DNA of 64,000 nucleotides. Origin: Heterostelium album PN500. Taxonomy: Eukaryota > Evosea > Eumycetozoa > Acytosteliales > Acytosteliaceae. Every line of letters starts with the position of its first letter. Position 1 is the first letter of the stretch. Position numbers and translations under genes: made by a program. The notes beneath the pieces were generated by a model. That model did not search any database. It saw only the letters and a list, made by a program, of their open reading frames with translations, and had not been told where the DNA came from. Positions 47,463-58,422 of the stretch are shown piece by piece. Where the stretch lies: assembly GCF_000004825.1 (NCBI RefSeq), contig NW_008805104.1, positions 62,001-126,000 on the forward strand, read 5' to 3'.

Positions 47463-48155
47463 TCTGGTGGTATTGTAGTCAGAGTTGTTGTAGTTGATGG
47501 TGTCATACATAATTTAGATGATTTTCGAGTTAGGAAAGGTCCTAATATCTCTTCTACATATTTAAGTATTATTCTTATATGTAATTCATTGATTTTGTTG
47601 GTATGACTATGATTTCTATTTGGAAGTGATTGCGGGGTGGAAATGGTAGAAATTCATTGGGATATAGTTTACATATTTTATGAAGTGTTGTAGTAGTTGA
47701 TGTTTTGTTGTTTATATTTATAGTATGATTTACCTCTTAATTTGTTGTCATCATTATCGTCATCATTATTATTATTATCTTCAAAATCTAATATACTGAA
47801 TCTATTACTATTAATACTACTACTACTATTACCTTTACTGATACTACTACCAATGCTACTGCTACTACCTTTACTTGTACTACTGTTATTATTCTTATTA
47901 TTGTTATTGATATTGTTTTATTAATTATATCGTTGTTATTTCCTGTCTCCTTTGCCTTTTCTTCTCCAATCTTTCGATCTACAGCCATGATTGCGTGATT
48001 AAATATTCTTCTATTTCTCCAATTCATTGCTTTTTTCTCCTCTGGAGAGATCTTAGGTGTTGTACTATGAATTCTGGTCCACCTCTGACACGTTTATATT
48101 CTGAGAAAGTACTATAGTTCTCATTACTGTATCTAAAGTTTATATATCTCGTAGT

Positions 48156-48246
48156 TCTGAATCGAAAGAATATCGTTCTCTTTGGAAGCTATTGTTTTAC
48201 AAATGTATAAGTAAAAGTTTTTTTATTGTTTAAAAAAAAAAAAAAC
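48156..48246 (-). repeat. Right terminal inverted repeat
   Basis: Reverse complement of 47372-47462 with two mismatches. Confidence 0.9.
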
Positions 48247-48261
48247 AATTTAGTGGGTGGT

Positions 48262-48968
48262 ACTGATCAAAGATTGGTAAGTTCATTTTCAATGTAATTA
48301 ATCAATTGACAATCCTAAAACTAATAAAATCAATTCAAAAGTATGTTATAAAAAGATAAATTTTAAAGATAATCAAAAATCTTATGATAGTGCATTAAAT
48401 GAAATAAAAGCATTGGAATTACTCAAAGGTAATCCAAGATTTGTTCAACTTGTTGACTATCATCATGATAAAGACAATCAAATCTTTCATATCATCACTG
48501 AATATTGTGATGATGGTGATCTTGCTCAAAAGTATCAACATTTATCTGATCAAAATCAGTATGTATCGATATAATTATTCATTTGATTTTTTATCTAGAT
48601 ACAACTAACCAATTTTAAAAAGAAATATTAAAGAATACATTTCATAACTTTTCAATATTCTTTTGGATCTTGATAAACATGGAATTGTTCATTGTGATAT
48701 CAAGCCATCAAATATATTTATAGAAGAAACCTTAAGTAGTTGCACTTTGATTCTTGGTGATTTTGGATATTGTAAATTCATTGACGAAACACCAGTCTCT
48801 GAATATCAAGATACTATTGAATACATACTTGAAACTAGTTTGCGTGATCTACATTTGAAAATTAACAATCAAGAAATATCAGAGCCAACTATTTGTAAAA
48901 TAAACCCAAACACACTCATAAATGCAACTCGTGGAACAATTACTGCAATACTTTTCGAAAATGCTTAA
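48262..48968 (+). pseudogene. Protein kinase fragment
   Basis: Reads as part of a kinase domain: YKKI (ATP-site Lys region), ALNEIKALELLKGNPRFVQL, FHIITEYCDDGDL, an intron from about 48559 to the AG near 48623, then ISxLFNILLDLDKHG, the catalytic loop HCDIKPSNIF and LILGDFGYCKF. The loop has HCD in place of HRD. An in-frame TAA stands where the family has Gln (before LFNILLD). After the DFG region the sequence leaves the kinase family and stops, so the activation-segment APE motif and C-terminal lobe are missing, and the glycine-rich loop is not seen. It starts directly beside the right arm of the TIR element, so the element may have broken it. Confidence 0.7.
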
Positions 48969-49414
48969 ATAAAAACATTTAAATTATTTATTGAATTTAA
49001 AGATATTAAACTTTATAAATTTTAAAGATGTATTAAAACCCATTTCTTTGAGAAGTAGAACATATTGAAACTAAATTTATTAACTATTAAATTTTCTATT
49101 TTTATTTTTTCATTATTTTTATTGTAAGTGACTTTCCTAATACAATTAAAATAATCTAGATAATCTAAATAAAAACTATATAATAAAATTGTTATATTTC
49201 TTAATTATTGATATTAATATCTCATAATAAAATTAAGATAATTTTTACCAACAAAAAAAAAAAAAAAAATTGGTAAATGTGTTGATAGAGCAATTTAAAT
49301 ATCAATTATCTAGATATATAAAATAAATAGTGTGTTTTTAAAAATAGAATTAAAATATTTAAAAGATATTTTTTATTATTAATCTATCTATTTATATGTT
49401 TTTAATAGGTAAAA
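48969..49414. other. Intergenic spacer
   Basis: About 450 bp, very A/T-rich, with an A run near 49253-49269. No gene seen. Confidence 0.4.
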
Positions 49415-50043
49415 ATGGTAGTTTTAGATATAAAACCTACATGTATAGGAAATTCCCAATCTCTTCATATTCATACAGAAAAATTTACAATCAAACATTT
49501 TTTAGGAATTAAAAGACCAAGTTATAGAATCATACCATATGATATTAGAATTTCAGCATATTTATCTAAAGAGGAGTTTGAAGAGATTCTCTTTGAAATA
49601 AATAATTATAATACAATTAAATATCCATATTTAAATATAGTAATCTTTGTATTAATGATATTAGGTTTAATTCTATGTTTTTTAAGTCTTATCGATAAAA
49701 ATAATATTTTTTGTTACGTTGCCGTCGGATTATTTACACCTATATTGCCCATTGTTTTTTGTTCTAATAAATTAACCTCTGAAGTAAGATTAATCTTAAA
49801 AAAAAAAATAAAAAAAAGAATTATTAAAATAGATATTAAAATTGCAATTTCTTCAAATAGTATTTAAAAAATATACGATTGGCTGTTGTCCTTTTTAATA
49901 AAAAGTATAATATAAGAGGTTTGCACTTTGTCGAGGCAAAAAGAAAAAAGCAAGTTAGATGTTATCCAAGAACTGGAGCAATATTCATTATCCTCCCAAA
50001 AGAAGAGAACCATCTTGATATGAATATACCATCAAATAAATAA
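49415..50043 (+). CDS. Unknown protein with two membrane helices
   Basis: Two exons (49415-49783, 49861-50043) join in phase at GAA|TAT to give 183 residues. I do not recognise it. The N-terminal 70 residues are soluble (ending LSKEEFEEILFEINNYN), two membrane helices follow (LNIVIFVLMILGLILCFLSL and IFCYVAVGLFTPILPIVF), then a C-terminal soluble part with LAVVLFNKKYNIRGLHFVEA. The 77-bp intron is A/T-rich with GTAAGA and AAATAG borders. The first exon alone would read on into a Lys/Ile-rich tail, which is intron. Some resemblance of the N-terminal part to palmitoyltransferase-subunit (ERF4/GOLGA7) proteins is too weak to use. Confidence 0.65.
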
Positions 50044-50146
50044 AAAAATTACAAGGTTTTTAAGTTTTAAAATGTAATTTTTTTAAGTTAAAAATAAATT
50101 ATAATATCAATAAATTTACAATTTAAATTACAAATTATTATTAATT

Positions 50147-50822
50147 TTATTCGATTTGATCGAAAAGATCATCAATAGAATCAGATTTCGATGGTTGATT
50201 GTTGTTGATTGCAATGCTTGCGTTTAGAACCGAGGAATTCTTTTGATTCTTTTTCAGTGATTTCACTTTCATCACTTTCATCGTTTGTGATCAATCCGAT
50301 CTGATTTGTAACGATCAGTTGCCAAAAGTCATCACGCTTCTTTGATTCGTAATAATCACGAAGTTCAACGACACTCCAATGCCTTCTGATAGAATTGATC
50401 TTTGAATCGTTTACCAGTTGGACAATAGGTTGTTTCATTAATGATATCGCTTTGTCTACCAGATCGATATCACGTCTTGCCAACTTATCTTTGAAGCTCT
50501 GCACGGGATTGATCGAACCGACTTCACTGACGTAACCAGACACCAACTTGTCGAGCGAGTAATCTGCAAGATCGTCTGCCTTTCTCTTCTTCGATGTGTT
50601 GGCATCGTCTGTCACATAGGAATCCAAACGAATCTCTTGTTGTTGTTCGACCAACATTCCATCTTGCCATCGATATTTCGGTTCCGATTTAAAGTTGGTG
50701 GTTTTCGTGAGTGGAAACAGTGTTTGGAAGTTCTTTATTGCATCTTGTGCATTCTCCATAATCACTTCATCGGGATTGATATACTTAATATATATATTTC
50801 GGTAGACATACAGCAGAGGTAA
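50147..50822 (-). pseudogene. ku80: C-terminal fragment of Ku80
   Basis: About 220 residues matching only the last third of Ku80 (XRCC5): AIKNFQTLFPLTK, a linker, NPVQSFKDKLARRDIDLVDK, then DFWQLIVTNQIGLI with ITEKESKEFL, and in another frame the extreme C terminus DSIDDLFDQIE. In animals that end recruits DNA-PKcs. The vWA and DNA-ring domains are absent: the sequence upstream of 50823 is a GDSL-lipase piece on the other strand. There is a one-base frame change between KEFLG and PSKSDSIDD (about 50190-50250). It is most likely a truncated duplicate of a Ku80 gene elsewhere in the genome. Confidence 0.75.
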
Positions 50823-50853
50823 CTAATTGAAAACATGTTGATCTATTTAGATT

Positions 50854-51099
50854 ATGATGTACTTACAACAATTAAAAATGTTTATTATCTATCTTCCATT
50901 TTTGACTGATACCGTATTCCCATCAACTGCTTTGTCACCAATCGATTGTTTCCATCCAAATGTCGACGGTCAAAAGCCCAAGACCATTGGACTTTGGATT
51001 AATCTAAGAAAAAGCCCAATTACCTCGGTAACTACTTCTACTACTTTGGTCTGTGGTGCTCCATATGTTCCAATCTATGACCCATATTCATTGATTTAA
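50854..51099 (+). pseudogene. C-terminal fragment of a GDSL/phospholipase B-like lipase
   Basis: About 80 residues: PFLTDTVFPSTALSPIDCFH, then PNVDGQKPKTIGLWINL, the final catalytic Asp-x-x-His block of animal-type phospholipase B/GDSL lipases, then a short tail to a stop. The catalytic Ser block and the rest of the enzyme are absent because a Ku80 fragment in the opposite direction lies immediately upstream. A remnant, head to head with that fragment. Confidence 0.65.
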
Positions 51100-51278
51100 A
51101 AAAAAACAACAAAACAAAAAAAAACTACCTAATTTGAAAAAAAATTATAATATAAATATATATCTAAAATATATCTATATTCATTCGAAAATACCTTATT
51201 TGTTGAAATTGTAAATAAAAATATAAATAATAAAAATTTAGAAAATTTTAATAAAATTAATTGCGCATTCATATCATT

Positions 51279-53464
51279 TTATTTTCTCACACCTTTGATG
51301 ATGGCAACGATGAAAAAGAAAAGAGAAGCGAAACAAGTTGCAAATAAAAATGCCAATGCCAAAAGTGGATTGGTATTTTGATCGTTGCTGTCCGATAGTT
51401 CACTTGAAGATGAACCTGAGTAGGATGAAGTGGTGGTGTACCAACTCGATGTTGATGATGAACTGAAAGATGGCCATCCAGTTGTGAATGATCCAGTTGT
51501 CGATGAGAAAGTAGACCATCCGGATGTCCATGATCCAGATGTTGATATTGATGATGTTGTTGCCCATCCCGATCCATCGGAACCTGTTGTGCCTGATGAG
51601 TATTCAGTTGTGCCTGAGACTGCTGGTGTAGGTGTTGGATCTACGATATTATCAATTTTTAAGCATGAATATGGATATGATTGTGCACCATAGAATATTT
51701 GTGAATCGGTTGGACATGCTGTATTATCAATATTGTTCAAATTTTGAATATTATATTTCAAATAATTGGTATAATATGATGGGAAATGTTCATAAACACT
51801 ATGGTATGTTAAATATTTTGTAATTTTTCATTAGTAATTGAATAACTGAGAAACTGAACAAATCGAAATACATACTTGGTTGGTAAATAGAAAGTACCAC
51901 CAATTAATCTAATGGAGGTATAGAAGAAATAGAAACTGGAGGCAGAAGATATTGCACGGTTACTGTCAAAACTGGTTTGTGTTAAATCGAAAACTCCAGT
52001 TTGTGCTTGAGTTGCCTGATTTTATTCAAAAAAAAAAATATAAAAGTAAGTAATCAAATAAAATATAAATAAAAACAAGCTTAACTTTAATGACCTACAA
52101 TACCACCACCATAAGTTGCAACGTTATTTGCGAATGATGAATCAGTTACTACAAAAGTAGTCAATTCTTGAGCATTTGATAATAAATACTAATAATAATA
52201 ATTATTGTTGTTGGTGTTGTTATGTTAGTAATTATTATTAATTGGAATCTAAATATTTTGAAATAGTTACCAAAGCACCACCATATCCATTAATTGCATT
52301 GTTGGAATTAAAGTTATTGGAGTTAAGTAAAACATTTCCAGAACTAATGATAACTGCACCACCACTATTAACAGCAGTATTGTTGGCGAATACATTATTG
52401 CTCATTTGAACATTTTGAGAATATGTGTAGACCGCACCTCCATAATACGATGCATAGTTGTTAGAGAAAATTGAATTATAGACATTAATTGATGGTCCAT
52501 TTGTATAGATAGCACCACCGTAAGAACCGACATTATTGTAAAATCTTGAATTGAAAACATTGAGTGATGGAGTACTATCCAATATTCCAATAGCTCCACC
52601 TATAAGTTTTATGAAAAAGTAATAATATATGTTAGTTGAATTGAATATATTAAAAATGGTGATATTTAATGGTTAATATATTTACCAGGTCCATTTGATG
52701 TACAGTTGATGAAAAGTGAATCGGTGACAGTTGCAGAAAGTCTGTAGAGGGTGACAGCACCTGATTCAATGAATTGACTGTTGGAGTGAGCATTTCTAAT
52801 TGTAACATTGTGCAAATTGAGTTCGGAAATTCTGTTATTCTCCCCATTCATATAGATGCAACTTCTTCTTTGAGTGTTCTCGTCATAGCTTGCACAATCA
52901 ATTTCAATACTTGAAATATTGACTCTAATTTGGGAATCTGTGACTATATTTAAGAAATAATTATCCTATTTACAATAAATATATAAATAGTTATTAGTTG
53001 GTAGTTATTTAAAAAATAAAAATTTTAATTAAGATATGATTAAATATTCGATTTATTTTAATTTTGAACAGTTTCTTCTTTACTTACATAACATTTAAAA
53101 GAGACACCTGAAGATACATTGAATGGTTTGATATTGACGAATAGATCGTTACTCAAAGAGATTGAAGTGGGTTGAACACAATCATAGACACCATCTTTAA
53201 CCAAGATATTGTAGGTTCCGAATTGTTGAGCTTGACCTGATGATAAACATGCTGTGATCGATGGACATATCATAACATCGTATTGTTGTATGTTGTACAA
53301 TCCATCGAGTATTTATCATTGTTAATTCTTTGATCTACAATACATCGAGGAATCGATGAGGAGGCAGCATCGATATCACTTGATGACACTGTCCATGAAC
53401 ATACCAACAACAACAATGTTGATATAAATATAATACTTTTATATCTATAATTACTAATAATCAT
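51279..53464 (-). pseudogene. Beta-helix membrane protein, copy B (one-base frame break)
   Basis: Exons correspond one for one to copy A: 53464-53088, 52965-52686, 52599-52271, 52188-52099, 52015-51876, 51798-51279. Exons 1, 2 and the stalk/membrane part of exon 6 are almost identical in DNA to copy A, introns included. Exons 3, 4 and 5 have changed much more at the protein level, for example SIFSNNYASYYGGAVYTYSQ against SIFSNNTANQHGGAIYSDFG. One base is missing in exon 1 near 53283-53290 (TTYNQYDV in copy A), which breaks the frame after about 60 residues. All other joins and phases are intact, so it is either a very recent pseudogene or a consensus error. Confidence 0.75.
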
Positions 53465-53689
53465 TTATATATTTAATTTAATTAATTTGAAAATAAATAG
53501 AAAAAATTTTTTTGTCTTTTAAAAAACAATTTGGAAGGCTTTCCTGATTTCTGAAGAGAAAAATTTTGCAAATATCAATTGATTTTACGACGTGTTCTTT
53601 TTGAGATGAACATCTTTGATCAAAAAATGATTTTTAATTTTTATTTTTTTTGATCAAAATGTGCCTCACGAGAATTCTCTTTCAATTTT

Positions 53690-54460
53690 CTTTAAAATTA
53701 TAAACTATTGGGATCAACAATGACCTGTGAACCATCTAGACAAGTAGCTCATAATTGTATAATGAAATTCGATAATAATAAGCAGGGAAACTAGTAATAT
53801 ATGTAGAATCAATTGATCTGAAATACTCGTAAAATAATCATGAAAAGTGGTGTTGATACTAAGAGTCTTGTTTTTTTTTTTTTCTGTTTAAAGTTTGTAC
53901 CATTGCACCTCCATGACCTCTTAGAGCAGAGTTATTATAAAAAGTATATTAAAAGAAGATGAGATTTTATCGGCAAACATACAAGTCCTCCACCATCAAT
54001 ATTTGCAATATTGGAAATGAAAATAGAGTTGCTAATATCGGCATATACCCATTTGGTGTATAAGGCACCTCCTATATATGTTGTATTGTTCTCGAATGCA
54101 CAATTATCCATATGGATAGAACCTGCATCAAAAAAGAGAGATCCCCGATCGGCACTAGTACAGTTTATAAACTTTGAACGAATGGCATTGAATTGTTTTG
54201 TTTTCGTATTATCCGACAGTCTAATTGCTCCAACCTGATTGATTTATAGAATCAAGATCATTATATATAAGAAGTAAAGGAATCAGGAATCTATTCGTTT
54301 TTGTTTTAAAGAAAAAGAAAAGGAAAAGGAAAAATTTTATGAAATCATTATTTTCCTAGAGTTAATATTATTGTTTTGTTTCATTTCTTCAATAAACTTT
54401 ATCTAGATTTTACTACATACTTGACAATAGAAAGAAACACCTGAATCTTATAATATGAAA
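53690..54460 (-). pseudogene. Remnant of another beta-helix family gene
   Basis: On the minus strand, pieces of all parts of the family occur in order: GVSFYCQ near 54430 (end of exon 1 in the family), then 54239-53990 VGAIRLSDNTKTKQF, SKFINCTSADRGSLFF, CAFENNTTYIGGALYT, SIFISNIANIDGGGL, then NNSALRGHGGAM near 53920 and FPAYYYRISLYNYELL near 53770. Exons 2 and the stalk are missing and the frame changes between pieces. A degraded fourth minus-strand member, directly upstream of copy B. Confidence 0.65.
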
Positions 54461-57400
54461 ACAAAATTAAAAATTAAAAATAGGTGAAGCAAGTATTTAT
54501 TTTATTTAATTCAAAAATGGAGATCGCTTTTAATTAATCGATCATGATCATGATCATATCAGAAACATTTAAGCAAATTATATAAACTAATCGTTATATT
54601 AATATCTATATACAAAAATATAATAATCGATGCAAACAAATATAATAAACGATGTAAACAAATATCTTTATAAAAAATAAAATGATCAGCTAAACAAAAT
54701 TGTGTTTTTTAAATCAGTCCTACACAACAAAAAAATAACCATTAAAAGAATTCTGTACTTTTGTGTGAGTCCGTGAAACCGTTAATTAATTATGTAGACT
54801 AAAAAAAATTTTTTTTTTTTTTTTTTTTTTTGGATCCTAAAATAGTTTTTTTTTTTTTTGTAAATTTTAGATGGCTGTGGGCTTATTTTTGATCAAAAAC
54901 ACAATTTCTTTTTGGTGGGATTGATTTGTTTGCCCTTTTGTCGATTTCACTTGAGTGGCACACACACAACTAAAGTGAATGGTGTTTTCACCTAACTCAA
55001 CAACCATCACCACATTGATCTAAATTGAATTAAAGTAAAATTTTTATTTAAAATATTATCAGGATGTCTGACCTCAATGATTGAAAGACATTTTTAAGAT
55101 ATTATTGTTTTTTTTTGTTATTTATTTTTGGAGCAACTTATCACCTGACTTGACATTCATCATTTCTACAACAAAATTTACTTTTTGTAGTTTTATTTTT
55201 TATCATCTTATTTATTTATTTATTATGTTAGATTAAATAATTTAACCACCCCGTTCATAATTAGAAGAGTAAACTCTGTATTTTAGTAAATTTTATTCAA
55301 TTAAAAAAAGTAATGAGTTAGCAACAACAATAAAAAAGCAGAAATAATAAAGAGAATTAGAATAGAACAACGATAAATCAATAAAAAAAAAAGGTAAATT
55401 AATAAGAAAATAAATAATGATTGATTTGATTAGATATGAATCATTCATTTATTATACATTTTGTTAAACAGTAAATTTCAGATTGTTTTGTTACGTTGGT
55501 TTAACTTCTTAAAATAAAAAAACTAAAATGAGCAGATAGATCTCATTTTAAATCTAGCTACTTCTTTGTTTACTATTTTTTATTCACAATTCACCCATGG
55601 GACTTGAAAGTTCCATTTCGGTGAACAATCACCAAACAAAACAGCACTGCAGTAACACTAAACAATTAGCAATTTGCAATCGGCAGTCAGACAAACAAAA
55701 CAACAAAATTTCATTTCAATCTTCAAAAAGTGTAACTATAACTTCAAAATTGTCGATTGACAATCAACAACCAACGCATACGCACACAGTCAAACAACAC
55801 AAACCACAAATTTCTCAAATATCAGAATCAATCAAAACAATCAAACAATTAATCATTGAATGTTAAAAAATAAATTGATGATGATGAAACAGTTTCAATC
55901 AATAATCGAACGTAAAGAGGAAAGTTTGTTGTTTTTGTAGAAAAGGTTTACCATCTCCACATGTGGTAAACCTATGTGTGGGGTAGTGTGTGTTAAAGAA
56001 AGAAATACGACAGACTGTCAGAAATGTTAATTTTATCATCCATCAATAGGATAGACAAGTTGTTTATTTTCAGAGTCAACAACAACAAATTTATAATGAA
56101 ACAAAAATTGCTATTATTTTTTCTTTTATTTCTTTATTATCATTAGAGTGAAGTGTAGTATGTTTTTGTTGTTCTTTTTTTTTATATATTTATGATAAAT
56201 TGCTATAGCAGGTTAATCAATATTATTGATATTAATAATAAAAACACAACCAACCCAATAATCTACAATATCTTTACTTTTTCCATACACACACACACAA
56301 ACACACATACACAATCACTTACTCACACACTTACACACATAAACACATTATAATAGATATTTGCTTTATAAAGTAGAGTAGTATTCAGCATATATTGTTA
56401 TTGCTGTGGTTTGTTTTTGTTTTAAATCATCTATGCATGCACCAACCTACCCTTGTATTTTTCTATTTTTTTTGCAAATTTTCCCTCCAAACCAACAAAC
56501 AAAGAGGTTTTTTGCAAAACAATCAATCAAACCCTCTTGCATTTTATTTTTTTTATGTTTTTTTAACCACATTGTAATTACAATAAATAACCGGTTTCAT
56601 TCTCATTTTCGATTTTATTCAATGCATTGTATTGCAATCTATTAATAAAAAAACAAAACACATTATACTTTGGTGATTGATCAAATATAATTATATGTAC
56701 AACAACAATAATAATATAAATTGTATCATTATATCACATTTATTCTTATTATATATTTTGTAATAATTCAATTCAATTTAATAATATTTATAAAGTTAAA
56801 AGAGGTAGATAGAGTTAGATAGTTAGAAATATCAATGACATTAATAATATCTCTGTAGATTAGTCAAATCGTTTATATATTATTATCACTAGAACAACTA
56901 AAAACAGTCAGATAGTTCTGTCAAACAGTCAGTCAGTCAGTCACACTGCAAAAACAGTAAAAAAAAATAATCAAAAAACACACACACAAAGAGAGAGAGA
57001 GAGCAGCAAGCTAACTATCTAAAGTTTGGAATCATATTACTAATTAATTAAAATAGTGGTCATTTTCATTGCGTTTCTGTCGTGTTGTTATTATTATTGT
57101 TGTTGTTGTTGTTATTGTTATTATTAATTCAATTGGTACAATATTATTAATCAATATGTTTATATAATTGGCTATTGGACAACATCGTCAACCAGCTACA
57201 CAGACTATTGCAATGTTGATCTTTTCCATATTAATATCATTGTTTGTTGTGTGGATTGGAAATTTAACATTTGATTTGATTTGATTTGATGATGATGATA
57301 ATGATGTTTATAATTCACCATTGTGTTATGTAATTGTTTGTTTGTTTTTTAATTGATTTCAATTTAGAAGTAGTTCTTTCTTGTCAACTTAATATTATTA

Positions 57401-58422
57401 TTTTCAATTCATATTACTAATATTCATATTCATATTCACATTACTATAATACAAATAATAATAATAATAATTTTGCAAACTTAATATTTCTTATATATAT
57501 TTTAATTTATCAATTTATATTAAATAATTTATTTATTTATTTAAACAGTAGATAATCACACACACACTGAAATCACATTACTAAAAGTCAGAGTTATTTA
57601 AACACTTACTTATCACTTAGCACTATCCTTTTTTATTTGATAATTATCGTCATCACCACCACCACCTCCTCACTACCACCATCACACCATAGTAACCAAC
57701 AAAAAGGACCAAAAACTCCAAAAAATCTAACATAATAATAATTAATAACCCCACATCCAACCAATTAGTAATAACCACAATTCGATCGATAATCGACTAT
57801 CTAATAATCTATCAATCAAATAGCAATAGATTATAATAAAACAAAACAAAACATAACAAAACAAAACATAACAAACAGAACAAATAGCAAAAGCAGACAA
57901 ACAAGACAAGAGATCGACGAACACAACAAAGACAGACAACAGATAGATATATTTTAATTTAATTATTTCACAAATAAGAGTTTATCTTTCATTTCATTTC
58001 ATTCATACAATTCATTATTATTAGATATTATATTATCTATTTTTGTATTAGTTCAATATAATAATAATATTATAATAATAAATAAGAATTTGAAATATAC
58101 ATGAAATTAATATAACTAACTTTAATTTTCATTTATTTATTTATATATTTCTTATATTTATAGTTAATCAATCAATCAATCATTCACCAACTCACACACA
58201 CACATTATTTATTTATTTATTTACATTTATTTAGATTTAGCACGAAAACAATAAAAAACAATAGAAAAAAGATAAAGATATTAGACTAATAAATTAGGAA
58301 AAACAAAGAAAAGCAATAATAATAATAATAATATTAATACATATTTATAGTTAGAAATAGATAGAAATACAACAACAACAACAACAACAACAACAATAAT
58401 AATAATAATATAGATAACAAAA
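54461..58422. other. Long region without a recognisable gene
   Basis: Nearly 4 kb, the longest such stretch here. Very A/T-rich with many simple repeats: T runs near 54810-54860, CA repeats near 56287-56340 and 56980-57000, GTCA repeats near 56932-56942, ATTT repeats near 57525-57545. An 89-codon frame at 55597-55866 is Gln/Lys/Thr/Ser-rich with no domain. It probably contains the long 5' leader, promoter and perhaps leader introns of the flippase gene. A hairpin is listed separately. Confidence 0.5.
55944..55973. repeat. Inverted repeat, 10-bp arms
   Basis: AGGTTTACCA and its exact reverse complement TGGTAAACCT, separated by 10 bases, with an inner CCACATGTGG palindrome. It stands out against the surrounding A/T-rich sequence. 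Confidence 0.8.

Larger units (their letters stand above)
47372..48246. mobile_element. 875-bp element with 91-bp terminal inverted repeats
   Basis: The left arm 47372-47462 and the right arm 48156-48246 are reverse complements over 91 bp with two mismatches. Each begins with G then 14 T, then AAACAATAAAAAAAC. The interior (about 690 bp) has TAG/TAC trinucleotide-rich sequence and no transposase-like frame; a minus-strand frame at about 47788-48100 (PKISPEEKKAMNWRNRRIFN) has no family I recognise. This is the structure of a non-autonomous DNA transposon or MITE/foldback element. No target-site duplication beyond AA is evident. High arm identity suggests fairly recent movement or conversion between arms. 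Confidence 0.8.

Noticed and set aside
47788-48027. Minus-strand frame inside the TIR element as a transposase
   Set aside because: Only about 80-100 residues, no DDE or other catalytic pattern, second half is trinucleotide-repeat sequence.
54541-54559. GATCAT repeats read as a regulatory site
   Set aside because: Short simple palindromic repeat with no supporting context.
55597-55866. An 89-codon Gln/Thr/Ser/Lys frame in the long intergenic stretch
   Set aside because: Composition matches A/C-rich leader sequence, no domain and no conserved feature. Could be a leader ORF but not supportable.
55944-55973. The hairpin as a tRNA or class I RNA gene
   Set aside because: No cloverleaf, no A/B box pattern and no conserved class I RNA ends around it.
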